Shown in pieces: positions 50,117 through 59,412 of a stretch of DNA of 64,000 nt; the stretch's first letter is position 1, and each line of letters starts with the position of its first letter. Both the position numbers and the translations under genes were made by a program. A model generated the notes under the pieces. It had not been told where the DNA came from and did no database searches. It saw only the letters and a program-made list of their open reading frames with translations. This stretch comes from Vibrio sinaloensis (GTDB lineage: Bacteria > Pseudomonadota > Gammaproteobacteria > Enterobacterales > Vibrionaceae): assembly GCF_023195835.1 (NCBI RefSeq), contig NZ_CP096199.1:434001-498000 (forward strand), given 5' to 3'.

Positions 50117-51739
50117 ATGTATCTACAACATTTTGCGCTGACCGAGTTGCCTTTTTCGATTGTGCCAAACTCTCGTTTTCTTTATCAGAGCCGACGTCAT
50201 CAAGAAGCGCTGAATCAGATTCAGTCGGGTCTGGGTGAAGGAGGCGGTTTTGCCATGCTTACCGGTGAGGTAGGGACTGGGAAAACCACCATCGCGAAAT
50301 CGATACTCAATACCCTAGCAGCGAATACTCGTTCGGCACTGATCCTCAATCCTACCTTTAGCGAAATCGAATTGCTCGAAGCGATCTGTGATGAATTTAC
50401 CATCAAGTATAGGTCGGGAGCGTCACTTAAGGTGTTGAACCAGGCCATTCATCAGTTTTTGTTAGATAACCATGCTCAAGGAATACAGACCTTACTGGTG
50501 ATTGACGAAGCGCAGCACCTGTCAGCGGATGTACTTGAGCAGTTGCGACTGCTCACTAACCTAGAGACCGAACGGCAAAAGTTGCTGAAAGTGTTACTGA
50601 TTGGTCAGCCAGAGCTGCAACAGAAATTGCAAATGCCACAGCTAAGGCAGTTAGCGCAGCGCATCACCGGGCGCTATCACTTACTGCCACTTAATCAAGA
50701 TGAGACGCGTGACTACATCCGGTTTCGCTTAACCTTGGCGGGAGGCTCGACCGATCTTTTTTCTTTAGCCTCTATCAAATATATCGCGCGGCAAACTCAG
50801 GGCATCCCAAGACTGATTAACCTAGTTTGTGATGCCTGTTTGAAGCGGGCGTATACCATTGGTGAGCCTGCGCCGACCCAAGCGACGGTTCGAGCAACCT
50901 GTGATGAGGTCATGAGCTTTCAGACGGCCTCGGTTCAGCCCAAGCAATATCAAGCGGCTGGAGCAGAGCGAGTGATGGTAAAAACCTTAATCGCGTTCAG
51001 TGTTTCGATGGGGTTGTCCATCTCAGCGTATGTGGCTACGCCTCAGTTAGTGACGCCGCTTTTTTCGCAACTGATTGAGCAAGCCTACCCTCAGGTAGAC
51101 AATGTGGAGCATATAGAGACAGTGTTTCCAGCGGAGCTAAAACAAACACTGAGTCAGCCTAGTACTCAAGAGCAAGCGTTGTCGGCTCTATATGAAGTGT
51201 GGGGCTATCGAGCGTCTGTGCTTGATCAGCTTTGCCTTGATGAGAGTGAAACGCGGTTTCGTTGCGCAGTCGAACAAGGAAGCTTATCTCAACTCGCACA
51301 GCACAATACCCCAGTAGTGCTCACTTTAAATATCGATGGCCAGACGCGCTTTGCGGTGCTCTATGGTTTGTCACAGGGGCAAGTTCAGCTATTAGTCAAT
51401 GGTCAACTGATTGAGTTTGAGCAGCAATGGCTTGCCACTATCTGGCAAGGCGAGTACCGGCGAATTTGGCAAGGTTATTGGCAACAGACCTTAAAATCCG
51501 GCATGAGAGGTCAGCAAGTCGCGTTATTGGATAGCCACTTATCTCGGGTGCTGGGTCAACCCGAGTCGGCGCAGCCCTTTTTCGATAATCAACTGAAACA
51601 GAAGGTTGAGCTGTTTCAGCGCTGGCAAGGACTCAGTGTCGATGGTATCGCTGGGCAGCAAACCTTGCGCCTGCTCGAAGTGTTGTCACAGCCTGATGCG
51701 CCTAAACTCACGGTCAAAGGGGAAAGTACCCATGTCTAA
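50117..51739 (+). CDS. gspA: General secretion ATPase GspA (ExeA type)
   Basis: A 540-residue protein with an AAA ATPase domain (Walker A GEVGTGKTT, about residues 47-55; Walker B TLLVIDEAQHL near 135-145), a transmembrane segment (about 295-315), a GspA-type region resembling a C39/peptidase fold, and a C-terminal peptidoglycan-binding domain (GMRGQQVALLDSHL, about 477-490, to GLSVDGIAGQQTLRLLEVL). In Aeromonas ExeA and ExeB assemble the type II secretin through the cell wall. ATG at 50117 follows GAGACGAGAAG. Overlaps gspB by 8 bp. Confidence 0.85.
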   Translation: MYLQHFALTELPFSIVPNSRFLYQSRRHQEALNQIQSGLGEGGGFAMLTGEVGTGKTTIAKSILNTLAANTRSALILNPTFSEIELLEAICDEFTIKYRSGASLKVLNQAIHQFLLDNHAQGIQTLLVIDEAQHLSADVLEQLRLLTNLETERQKLLKVLLIGQPELQQKLQMPQLRQLAQRITGRYHLLPLNQDETRDYIRFRLTLAGGSTDLFSLASIKYIARQTQGIPRLINLVCDACLKRAYTIGEPAPTQATVRATCDEVMSFQTASVQPKQYQAAGAERVMVKTLIAFSVSMGLSISAYVATPQLVTPLFSQLIEQAYPQVDNVEHIETVFPAELKQTLSQPSTQEQALSALYEVWGYRASVLDQLCLDESETRFRCAVEQGSLSQLAQHNTPVVLTLNIDGQTRFAVLYGLSQGQVQLLVNGQLIEFEQQWLATIWQGEYRRIWQGYWQQTLKSGMRGQQVALLDSHLSRVLGQPESAQPFFDNQLKQKVELFQRWQGLSVDGIAGQQTLRLLEVLSQPDAPKLTVKGESTHV

Positions 51740-52505
51740 AGTGATGCAGCAACTGAAACATTCGGAGCATCGTCACCTGGAGTCTGGTGCTGCGAGCTTT
51801 GCTTCAACCCAGCTCTATTCTCCACAAAACAGGCGCAGTCGGGGTTGGCGCTATATCACTATAGCCATAGCGCCACCACTCGTGGTTGCTACCGGAGTGG
51901 CGCTGTATACCTATCAATCTCAAAAGCAGTCTTGGCTTGAGTCGAATGTCAGTCGAACCATATCGATTGAGGTGCCGTTTGAGTATCAGCTTGAGCCAGC
52001 GCCAGACTTTGGCACGTTAGCTGTCACTTATAGGCAGGCCCCGATTGAAGCGCCAGAGTCGATGCAACAACCGTTGGATAGTCAACCGCTAGCTGCTGAG
52101 CCTACAATGGACGTCGAATCCACGGCTGCAAACAGTGATGGCGGTGAGTCTGACCTGTTGCAGGGGATTGACTTGTCGGAGCTTTCACCTGAGTTAGCGC
52201 AGCGCTTTGAAGCGGCACTCAACTCAGCGCCGCAAGCACAGCAGACCCAGTCTAGCCCTAAAGCCACCAATCTTTCTCATCATCCTGAACCTTGGTATGG
52301 AAAGCTTCCGGCGATGAACTTTCAGACTCATGTGTACTCAAGTAAAGCCGATAAGCGCTGGGTAAAAATTAACGGCGTGGAATATAGCGAGGGTGACTGG
52401 ATTAATAACAGTGTTGAGCTGGTCACAATCGAACCGCAAACCTGCTTGATACGCTTTGAGGGGGATTTAATCGAGGTGCCAGCGTTATACGACTGGAAAG
52501 GCTAA
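51732..52505 (+). CDS. gspB: General secretion protein GspB (ExeB type)
   Basis: A 257-residue inner-membrane protein with one N-terminal transmembrane helix (about residues 39-57), a proline/glutamine-rich periplasmic linker and a compact C-terminal GspB domain (HVYSSKADKRWVKINGVEYS, about 199-218, then EGDWI). This is the PilP-like domain that contacts GspD. It starts inside the last codons of gspA, so they are co-translated. The stop codon is the first base of a long perfect palindrome. Confidence 0.85.
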   Translation: MSKVMQQLKHSEHRHLESGAASFASTQLYSPQNRRSRGWRYITIAIAPPLVVATGVALYTYQSQKQSWLESNVSRTISIEVPFEYQLEPAPDFGTLAVTYRQAPIEAPESMQQPLDSQPLAAEPTMDVESTAANSDGGESDLLQGIDLSELSPELAQRFEAALNSAPQAQQTQSSPKATNLSHHPEPWYGKLPAMNFQTHVYSSKADKRWVKINGVEYSEGDWINNSVELVTIEPQTCLIRFEGDLIEVPALYDWKG

Positions 52506-52545
52506 ATATTATAAAGGTCACGCTGGCGTGACCTTTATAATATTT
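52504..52545. terminator. Perfect 20-bp palindrome between gspB and ygiM (bidirectional terminator)
   Basis: A 42-bp sequence in which 20 bases (52504-52523, starting AAATATTATAAAGGTC) are exactly complementary to 52526-52545, with a 2-nt centre. It contains the gspB TAA stop and lies 9 bp before the ygiM stop. With AT-rich ends it can serve convergent gspB and ygiM as a terminator on either strand. Confidence 0.88.
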
Positions 52546-52554
52546 GTTCAAAGC

Positions 52555-53166
52555 TTAAGCCCAGCCCGATGGCGAACGTTTTCTGCGCGGGATGATATGT
52601 GGCAGAATTAAACCGAGCAACAAGCCGATACCGGCAACGCCACCACCGTACATAAAGTATTTCAGTAGCAGATCGTCTTTCTGGGTATCTAGCTTAGCGC
52701 GCAGTTTGCGCACCTCTTCTTGCGAGGCAGCCAGTTGTTGGCTCATTTCGCTGTAGCCTTGCTCAAGTTCACTGATTTGGCGGTTACGCGTTTCTAGGGA
52801 ATCGATTAAGCCCGCTTTTTCTTGATCAGCATTCGAACGGGAATTCGCCAATTTTTCTTTTACTTCAGCCAGTTCTTTTTCAAGGCGAGGAAGGCGAAGT
52901 GCCATACTCTCTTGGTTGGTGACAAAGCGGCTTTCTACCCAACCTGTACGACCTTTTTCATCTTGAACTTGAGTGTAGCCTGTGTCTTTGTTGGTCGATA
53001 GTACCTTGACTTTATCGCCAGCATCCACGCTGCCAATAATGCGGAATTGGTTGCTCGGGCCAGAGTGCATATAAGTGAAGAGCTTATCAGAGATATAACG
53101 GTTTTGAGCAAATGCAGCAGGAACTGCCAGCATTGATACTAAAACCAAGCAAACCAGTTTTTTCAC
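52555..53166 (-). CDS. ygiM: SH3-domain protein YgiM family
   Basis: A 203-residue protein (E. coli YgiM, 206): signal peptide (VKKLVCLVLVSMLAVPAAFA), a bacterial SH3 domain (about 30-95, with MHSGPSNQFRIIGSVDAGDK and GRTGWVESRFV), a coiled coil (about 105-165) and a C-terminal transmembrane helix (about 172-190) with the basic tail RRKRSPSGWA. The start is GTG at 53166, since AAAGGA lies 7 nt before it and the signal peptide follows at once; upstream ATGs would give an odd leader. Function unclear, probably cell-envelope related. Confidence 0.87.
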   Translation of the reverse strand: MKKLVCLVLVSMLAVPAAFAQNRYISDKLFTYMHSGPSNQFRIIGSVDAGDKVKVLSTNKDTGYTQVQDEKGRTGWVESRFVTNQESMALRLPRLEKELAEVKEKLANSRSNADQEKAGLIDSLETRNRQISELEQGYSEMSQQLAASQEEVRKLRAKLDTQKDDLLLKYFMYGGGVAGIGLLLGLILPHIIPRRKRSPSGWA

Positions 53167-53260
53167 GGTAAATCCTTTAACAGTCTTTGTTTGGGCTAAT
53201 ACCCATTGTCTTTTATTGCTAACGCCAAATAGTAAGTAGTTTCTGATCCGACTGCAACAA

Positions 53261-53285
53261 AGAAGGGAGGCTGAGCCTCCCTTTC
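53261..53285 (-). terminator. Probable pit terminator
   Basis: AAGGGAGGC pairs with GCCTCCCTT around TGA/TCA. On the minus strand it is about 55 bp after the pit stop and followed by CTTTG, a weak T tract. It could also act on the plus strand. Confidence 0.6.
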
Positions 53286-53338
53286 TGCGGTTTTGAGTCA
53301 ATAATGACAGTGAGTTAACACATCACTGACCTTATTGA

Positions 53339-54598
53339 TTAAATGAACATTGCTTGAATCGCGTAGAAGAAGACTACCGCAAGTAGGGCACCTGCAGGCA
53401 GTGTGACGATCCACGAAGCAACGATATTACGAACCACACCTAGGTTGAGGGCTGCGATGCCGCGTGCGAAACCAACACCAAGAACCGCACCAACTAACGT
53501 TTGTGTTGTCGAGATAGGTAGACCGGTACCGGATGCCAGCACAACAGTACATGCCGTAGCAAGCTGCGCAGCAAAACCACGGCTAGGCGTTAGTTCGGTA
53601 ATACCAGTACCCACTGTCGCCATTACTTTATGACCGAGGGTCGCAAGGCCAACCACAATACCGAAACCACCTAGAGGTAGAATCCACCATGCGATGGTGC
53701 TTTTACCTGAAATCTCACCCATGTGTTCAACGGTAGATACCACGGCAGACAATGGACCGATCGCGTTCGCTACGTCGTTAGAGCCGTGAGCAAATGCCAT
53801 TGCACACGCAGTGATCACCATCAGTACGCTGAAGATACCTTCTACGCCGGCAAAGCCATGGTCGTCTTCGCGGCTAGCAAATTTCTTTTGAATGTAAACG
53901 TAACCGCCGGCCATCACGATCGCTGAAACCGCCGCGGCCCACATCCAAGCTTCGCCATTCGATAGGTGCAGACCGACGTGTTTAAGACCTTTCTTGATCG
54001 TTACCAGTGCGATAACCATAGTGGTGATAAACATGTATACCGGCACAAAGCGCTTCGCGTTAAATAGTGGCTTTTCGGTATCGAAGATCAGGCGTTGTGC
54101 ACTGACAAAAATCACGTAGGCAAAGAAGCCAGAAATCACTGGAGTGATAATCCAGCTACCTACAATACCTTGAACGCTGCCCCAGTCGACGGCTTCTGTA
54201 CCAACCGATACACAGGCAAAACCGATGATGGCGCCGATGATAGAGTGGGTGGTAGATACCGGCCAGCCCATGTAGGACGCAAGCAGTAGCCAAGTACCCG
54301 CCGCAAGCAAGGCAGACATCATACCAAACACAAGTACGTCAGGCTGATGAGCAAAGAGTGACGTTTCGATAACGCCTTTACGGATAGTGTCGGTTACTTC
54401 GCCACCTGCCAAATATGCGCCAGCAAATTCAAAGATCATCGCAATGATGATCGCTTGTTTTACTGTAAGTGCCTTAGAGCCGACTGATGTGCCCATCGCA
54501 TTGGCGACGTCATTTGCGCCAATACCAATAGCCATCATAAAGCCAAAGACTGCTGCAATAATAATCAGGACAGTGCCATAGTTCGCAAGGATATCCAT
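53339..54598 (-). CDS. Inorganic phosphate transporter (Pit family)
   Basis: A 419-residue membrane protein with about ten helices. The two family repeats carry GIGANDVANAMGTSVG (about residues 25-40) and AHGSNDVANAIGPLSAVV (about 284-301). It carries out proton- or sodium-coupled phosphate uptake. ATG at 54598 is preferred to an upstream in-frame ATG because the sequence MDILANYGTVLII is the family start. It lies downstream of the DUF47 gene, a common partner of Pit transporters. Confidence 0.93.
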   Translation of the reverse strand: MDILANYGTVLIIIAAVFGFMMAIGIGANDVANAMGTSVGSKALTVKQAIIIAMIFEFAGAYLAGGEVTDTIRKGVIETSLFAHQPDVLVFGMMSALLAAGTWLLLASYMGWPVSTTHSIIGAIIGFACVSVGTEAVDWGSVQGIVGSWIITPVISGFFAYVIFVSAQRLIFDTEKPLFNAKRFVPVYMFITTMVIALVTIKKGLKHVGLHLSNGEAWMWAAAVSAIVMAGGYVYIQKKFASREDDHGFAGVEGIFSVLMVITACAMAFAHGSNDVANAIGPLSAVVSTVEHMGEISGKSTIAWWILPLGGFGIVVGLATLGHKVMATVGTGITELTPSRGFAAQLATACTVVLASGTGLPISTTQTLVGAVLGVGFARGIAALNLGVVRNIVASWIVTLPAGALLAVVFFYAIQAMFI

Positions 54599-54650
54599 CG
54601 TAATACCTAGTTGTTGATAACAAGCGGAGCAAAAATTTAGCACGACAAAA

Positions 54651-54688
54651 CCCCTAAAGCGCGTCAGTATTTATCGCTTAGCTAGGGG
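54651..54688 (-). terminator. Hairpin between the DUF47 gene and pit
   Basis: On the minus strand CCCCTA...CGATAAATACTGACG...TAGGGG forms a stem (with inner AAGCG/CGCTT) followed by GTTTTGT. It may partly terminate after DUF47 and lower pit transcription, or protect the downstream mRNA. Confidence 0.45.
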
Positions 54689-54731
54689 TGTGAACTGGTT
54701 AGATGCTCTTCGTTATTTGGTTAACTTATGT

Positions 54732-55412
54732 TTATGAGCGAGATAGCATGACTTCAAGACGAGCACCCACGCGCTGCGCTTGATCGGCAATACCACCTAC
54801 CCACTCTAGAATTTTGTAAAGGAACATCACATCAACAGGGTTTAGATCCGCTTCAATCGCCATTAATTGTTGGCGAAGCTCGATCTGCATTGCGTCAGTG
54901 TCGTCCTCAATCACATCCAGTTGATGGATCATTTCAGCCACAAGGGTAACCTCACGACCTTTGAATCCAGTTTCCAATAACTCATCAAGCTCATTGATCA
55001 CTTTCTGCGCTTGGTCTGCTGCATCTAAACAGCGTTTAACGTAAGCGATGAAGTTCTCTTGAAGAGGTGCAGGGATAATCAATTGGCGGCCATATACGCG
55101 GCCAGCAATGTCTTTTGCAAGGTTGGCGAGTTTGTCTTGCTGTGTCAGAAGCTCCAGCATGTCGCTGCGGTCGACTGGCATAAACAAACCACGAGGAAGT
55201 TTGAGACGAATTTCGCGCTTTAGTACGTCGGCTTCTTTCTCTAGATGAGAAATTTGTGCACGAATTTCCGCGGCTTTCTCCCAATCACCCTTTGAACTCA
55301 CTTCAAAGAAGTTGACTAGGTGCGAGCAACATTCGTTGACACACACAACGTGGCGCTGCAAAGGTTTAATAGGGGACTTTGCAAATAACCCCATAATTGT
55401 ATTTACTGGCAT
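54732..55412 (-). CDS. DUF47 family protein (PhoU-like, TIGR00153)
   Basis: A 226-residue helical, cytoplasmic PhoU-like protein: MPVNTIMGLFAKSPIKPLQ at the start, then EKEADVLKREIRLKLPRGLF (about residues 56-75) and repeated acidic helices that bind metal in related proteins. In several bacteria DUF47 proteins regulate the adjacent Pit transporter. A second in-frame ATG two codons upstream (55418) is possible; no ribosome-binding site decides between them. The spacing of about 130 bp to pit contains a hairpin. Confidence 0.9.
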   Translation of the reverse strand: MPVNTIMGLFAKSPIKPLQRHVVCVNECCSHLVNFFEVSSKGDWEKAAEIRAQISHLEKEADVLKREIRLKLPRGLFMPVDRSDMLELLTQQDKLANLAKDIAGRVYGRQLIIPAPLQENFIAYVKRCLDAADQAQKVINELDELLETGFKGREVTLVAEMIHQLDVIEDDTDAMQIELRQQLMAIEADLNPVDVMFLYKILEWVGGIADQAQRVGARLEVMLSRS

Positions 55413-55618
55413 GGTCATTCAACCCAATTACTATAACCTAAAAAGTAACATACACCATCTCGTGGCGAAATGTTGAACGATGGCTATAAAGGCGCGCATG
55501 TTAACCCATTAAATCATTCATTAAAACTGTTTTAGATCATCATTAGGCTGATATTTCTTTCTTGCCGAGTAAGAAAATTGGCAATATCCTGTTTCTATCT
55601 GCTTTGAAAGGTAACACT

Positions 55619-57136
55619 ATGGAAACCGAGATAGAACTGAAGTTTTTTGTTTCTTCTGATTTTTCAGAGACTTTACGCAGTAAGATTTCTGAAACCAAAG
55701 TACTTCAGCATAGCTGTCGCGAGCTGGGCAATACCTACTTTGATACCCCTGACAATTGGTTACGTCAACACGATATCGGCTTGCGCATTCGCCGCTTTGA
55801 TGAAGTTTATGTGCAAACGGTCAAAACCGCTGGACGGGTGGTCGCAGGGCTGCATCAAAGGCCTGAATACAACGCTGAACACAACAGCAATCAACCTGAT
55901 CTCAATTTGCACCCCACCGATATATGGCCACAAGGTAAAGATATCGAATCGCTGCAATCTGAACTTACTCCTTTATTCTCCACCAATTTTACGCGCGAGC
56001 AGTGGTTGATTGGTATGCCAGACGGCAGTCAGGTCGAAGTCGCTTTTGACCAAGGTGCAGTGGAAGCCAATGATAAGCAAGATCCGATTTGTGAAGTCGA
56101 ACTTGAGCTCAAGTCCGGTCAAACCGATGCGCTATTTACCTTAGCTCGCAGTTTGTGTGAACACGGGGGGATGCGCTTAGGCAACTTAAGTAAAGCGGCA
56201 AAAGGGTATCGCCTCGCCATGGATTACCCAGGGGATGAAGCGAAACCGCTGGCGCTGGTTAACACCAGTAAACAGGATACGGTTGAGTCTTGCTTTATTA
56301 ACTCGCTGGAACACGCTTTATCTCATTGGCACTATCATGAGCAAATATATGCAGAGCGCGATTCTATTCATGCTCTGCACGAGATCAAAAACGCCATCAG
56401 TTTTATTCGCCAGATTTTAACCGTATACGGTGGTGTAGTGCCTCGCCGAGCGAGCGCGATTTTGCGTCAAGAGCTAAAGTGGTTAGAGCAAGAGTTAGAA
56501 TGGCTGCACGATAACGACTATTTAGAAGACTTGCTGGATGACAAAGGTCATGCGCTGCGCAAGCTCGACGCACGTAAATTCTTAGTCGCGGAGTTGAAGC
56601 TTATCCAGGAGCAAATGCCATCGCGTGAACAGATGTTGGATCTGATCAACTCGGCGCGTTACACCGGATTGTTGCTCGATCTCAGTCGCTGGATTTTGAC
56701 CCGTGGCTGGCAACCCTTTTTAGATGACAAAGCACGTGAAAAAATGGCGCTCAATATCGAGCACTTTTCGATAGAGCAACTCGACCGAACTTGGGCTGAG
56801 TTGATGGAGGCGTTTCCTCCCGAGCAAAATCTCACTGCTGAGGATTATATCGAGCAGCAGTATCGCTTAATGCGAAATCTCTATACCGGTATCAGTTTTG
56901 CCAGTCTGTATGATGATGAAGAGCGTAACAGTTTCCGTCTTCCTTGGAGCGATTTGCTGCACGGTACCGATGATTTACTCAAACTCAAAACGCTCGAGCA
57001 ACTGGTTGAAAAGTTAGAGACGGAAGAACGTGAGCAGCTACAACGTTGGTTGATTCGTCAGCAGACTTCAATTTTGCATGCGATGGAGCAGACACGCATC
57101 ATCTGTATTGAGGCTCAGCCATACTGGCGTGACTAA
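55619..57136 (+). CDS. ygiF: CYTH-CHAD inorganic triphosphatase YgiF family
   Basis: A 505-residue protein. The N-terminal CYTH domain (METEIELKFFV at residues 1-11; EIELKF is the ExExK motif) forms a tunnel that binds triphosphate; E. coli YgiF hydrolyses inorganic triphosphate. The C-terminal half is a CHAD domain of helical bundles (VHRMR-like histidines such as HALHEIKNAISFIRQIL, about 258-274), thought to bind polyphosphate. It is about 70 residues longer than E. coli YgiF. The ATG at 55619 begins the CYTH motif; GGTAAC precedes it. Divergent from the DUF47-pit pair, consistent with a phosphate theme. Confidence 0.92.
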   Translation: METEIELKFFVSSDFSETLRSKISETKVLQHSCRELGNTYFDTPDNWLRQHDIGLRIRRFDEVYVQTVKTAGRVVAGLHQRPEYNAEHNSNQPDLNLHPTDIWPQGKDIESLQSELTPLFSTNFTREQWLIGMPDGSQVEVAFDQGAVEANDKQDPICEVELELKSGQTDALFTLARSLCEHGGMRLGNLSKAAKGYRLAMDYPGDEAKPLALVNTSKQDTVESCFINSLEHALSHWHYHEQIYAERDSIHALHEIKNAISFIRQILTVYGGVVPRRASAILRQELKWLEQELEWLHDNDYLEDLLDDKGHALRKLDARKFLVAELKLIQEQMPSREQMLDLINSARYTGLLLDLSRWILTRGWQPFLDDKAREKMALNIEHFSIEQLDRTWAELMEAFPPEQNLTAEDYIEQQYRLMRNLYTGISFASLYDDEERNSFRLPWSDLLHGTDDLLKLKTLEQLVEKLETEEREQLQRWLIRQQTSILHAMEQTRIICIEAQPYWRD

Positions 57137-57154
57137 TCTCCCCGAACGGTTGAC

Positions 57155-57182
57155 CAAACGAGAGCTTAAGGCTCTCGTTTTT
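57155..57182 (+). terminator. ygiF terminator, inside the 3' end of the channel gene
   Basis: AAACGAGAGC pairs with GCTCTCGTTT around TTAA and is followed by T residues on the plus strand. It covers the stop codon (57166) of the convergent potassium channel gene and its last codons. Confidence 0.9.
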
Positions 57183-57936
57183 GTTGCTCACCCTTGATTC
57201 GTTCCAGTTTGTCGAGACGCTCAAGAATCTGGTTCTGTTTTTCGACCAGTTCAAGCAACAATCGTTCTTTATTTTGTGAGCGCAGATCTTGCAGTTTAGA
57301 TGGTGAAGTGATCATTGAAGTAATTAAACCCGAGATCATACCAAACAAGCCGACCCCACAAATGATTAACCCGGCAGCCAATATGCGTCCGCCATTGGTC
57401 ACTGGGTAGTGATCGCCATAACCGACGGTGGAGATCGTCACCAACGCCCACCACAGCGCGTCGCCGCCGTCGATGATATTCGCCTCAGGCGATTGCCCCT
57501 CTATAAACAGCATGATGCTGGAGCCCGCTGTCAGCAATACCACCAATAGCAATAGGATAGAGGCCAGCGTCGCTTCACGTTTGTTCTGTTGTAATTGACG
57601 CAGTAGGTTATGACTCGAGCGAATCACCAATATCACTCTCAGAATTGAGAATAGGCGCGCATAACGGAGCGGTTCGATCATCGGAATGCTGGCTAACAAA
57701 TCGATCCAGTGGCGTTGCAAGAATTTCATCCGGTCTGTCGCACGGATCATGTCTACACTTAGCTGAAGAAGAAAAATGCTACAGATAACAAAGTCCAAGC
57801 CGATAAGAACTTGTCGAGTTTCTGGCTGCAATGGGAAAAACAATAAGCCCGAGATCACAAATAGCGCCATAAATGACAAGATCAGTGACAGCAAGCTCAT
57901 CGGTTTTGTATCGTCTTTGGTAATATCACTATTCAT
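57166..57936 (-). CDS. Voltage-gated-type potassium channel
   Basis: A 256-residue ion channel with six hydrophobic segments. The selectivity filter TVGYGD is clear near residue 170, preceded by the pore helix (DALWWALVTIS). The S4-like helix RYARLFSILRVILVIR (about 92-107) holds four arginines spaced 3-6 apart. The C-terminus is a short coiled coil (NKERLLLELVEKQNQILERLD) instead of a RCK domain, which distinguishes it from E. coli Kch. Monocistronic, convergent with ygiF and divergent from the chemoreceptor. Confidence 0.87.
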   Translation of the reverse strand: MNSDITKDDTKPMSLLSLILSFMALFVISGLLFFPLQPETRQVLIGLDFVICSIFLLQLSVDMIRATDRMKFLQRHWIDLLASIPMIEPLRYARLFSILRVILVIRSSHNLLRQLQQNKREATLASILLLLVVLLTAGSSIMLFIEGQSPEANIIDGGDALWWALVTISTVGYGDHYPVTNGGRILAAGLIICGVGLFGMISGLITSMITSPSKLQDLRSQNKERLLLELVEKQNQILERLDKLERIKGEQQKREP

Positions 57937-58046
57937 ACGAGGCTCGAAATAAATATAGTTCAGTGCTGTCGAGGGAGTCGCACCTGTGTTGCCACTCTAG
58001 TATAACGCATTGAAAATTCAAAATATGACAAAGTGGAGAATGGACA

Positions 58047-59303
58047 ATGACCAAGATGGCGTTTAAGCCGTGGGAACGAGTGATTACCGATGTTCGGCTC
58101 GTGCCCAAAATGGTAATGCTGATGGTGTTCAGTACATTACTGATTATCGGTAAGCAGTTGTGGGATGCGAGCACCTTTCATGATTCTCTTCTCGCTGCGA
58201 CACAAAATGCTCAAGTAGCACAACAACATTACGATGCCTATCTTGTGCAAGTGGCATGGCAAACGGGTTTATTGATCATCGTGTTTGTCGCGATATTGTT
58301 GTTTGCAGCGCGTGTGATGCTGCGTCAAACACAGTATTTGAGCGATTCGATCAAGATGATGGCTCAGCGTGATCTTTCGCAACCCATTGAGATGGCGTGT
58401 AAAGATGAGTACGGTGATGTTGCGCGCGAACTAGAGAAGACCCGAATTCAGTTGCAAGACATGATTCGCATGCAGATTGATGCATCACAAGAGCTGTCAG
58501 GTTTGACCGAAGTGATGACACTCAGCATGTCGGAAACCAAAGAATCGGCACAAGAAGAGTTTAACGAAATTGATCAACTGGCGACGGCGATGAGTGAAAT
58601 GACCTCGACGGTGCAAACTGTGGCGGGACATGCACAAAATGCCTCTTCTCTGACTGAGAATGCGTCAGGCTCTGCGGCCACCGGCCAACGTTTCGTTCAA
58701 GATACCGTACTTAAAATCAGTGAGCTTTCAAAAGACATTACTGCTTCAGCGCAAGCGGTTAATCAAGTAGAAGAGAGTGTCGAGTCGATTGGTAGCGTCG
58801 TGGGGACCATTCAAGGCATTTCTGAGCAAACCAACTTGCTGGCGCTAAACGCAGCGATTGAAGCGGCGCGCGCCGGCGAAGCGGGACGCGGGTTTGCCGT
58901 GGTCGCGGATGAAGTTCGCAATCTAGCCCAGCGCACTCAGCAAGCAACGGTCGAAATCCAAGAGATGATCACGCAGTTGCAAACCAGTGCAAACTCAGCG
59001 GTCGACTTGATGGAGAAGAGTGTGGTTGAGGCCGCTGAAGGGGTAGAGCTGGTTACTAACGCCGGGACTGAGTTGGATGGCATTGTTGATCAGGTCAATC
59101 AGATTAACGATATGAACTTCCAGATTGCCACCGCAGCAGGGCAGCAAAGCAGCGTGGCTGAAGAGATGAACCAGAATCTGACTAATGTTCGTGAGTTGGT
59201 CGAGGCATCCGTCACTGTGGTATCTGAGCTGTTAGAAACCTCAGAGATCATGCAGCAAAACGCCGAAGAACTGGATAAAAAGATCACTTCTTTTAAGGTC
59301 TAA
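58047..59303 (+). CDS. Methyl-accepting chemotaxis protein with minimal sensory domain
   Basis: A 418-residue transmembrane chemoreceptor. TM1 (about residues 20-37) and TM2 (about 68-88) are separated by only about 30 periplasmic residues, too short for a standard ligand-binding domain. A HAMP region follows, then the cytoplasmic signalling domain with the hairpin tip EQTNLLALNAAIEAARAGEA (about residues 255-274) and flanking methylation helices. The input is unknown; it may sense through the membrane or through the HAMP region (inference). AGTGGAGA precedes the ATG. Own terminator. Confidence 0.87.
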   Translation: MTKMAFKPWERVITDVRLVPKMVMLMVFSTLLIIGKQLWDASTFHDSLLAATQNAQVAQQHYDAYLVQVAWQTGLLIIVFVAILLFAARVMLRQTQYLSDSIKMMAQRDLSQPIEMACKDEYGDVARELEKTRIQLQDMIRMQIDASQELSGLTEVMTLSMSETKESAQEEFNEIDQLATAMSEMTSTVQTVAGHAQNASSLTENASGSAATGQRFVQDTVLKISELSKDITASAQAVNQVEESVESIGSVVGTIQGISEQTNLLALNAAIEAARAGEAGRGFAVVADEVRNLAQRTQQATVEIQEMITQLQTSANSAVDLMEKSVVEAAEGVELVTNAGTELDGIVDQVNQINDMNFQIATAAGQQSSVAEEMNQNLTNVRELVEASVTVVSELLETSEIMQQNAEELDKKITSFKV

Positions 59304-59321
59304 CGCTCAAGTCACATGAAT

Positions 59322-59353
59322 AAACGCCCACTTGCTACTAGTGGGCGTTTTTT
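59322..59353 (+). terminator. Terminator after the chemoreceptor gene
   Basis: AAACGCCCACT pairs with AGTGGGCGTTT around a 7-nt loop, followed by a T run. Confidence 0.93.
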
Positions 59354-59412
59354 ATTGGTATAAATAGAACATACTCGTTCTCCCGCTGGTATTTCTCGAA
59401 CAAGGAAGACTC

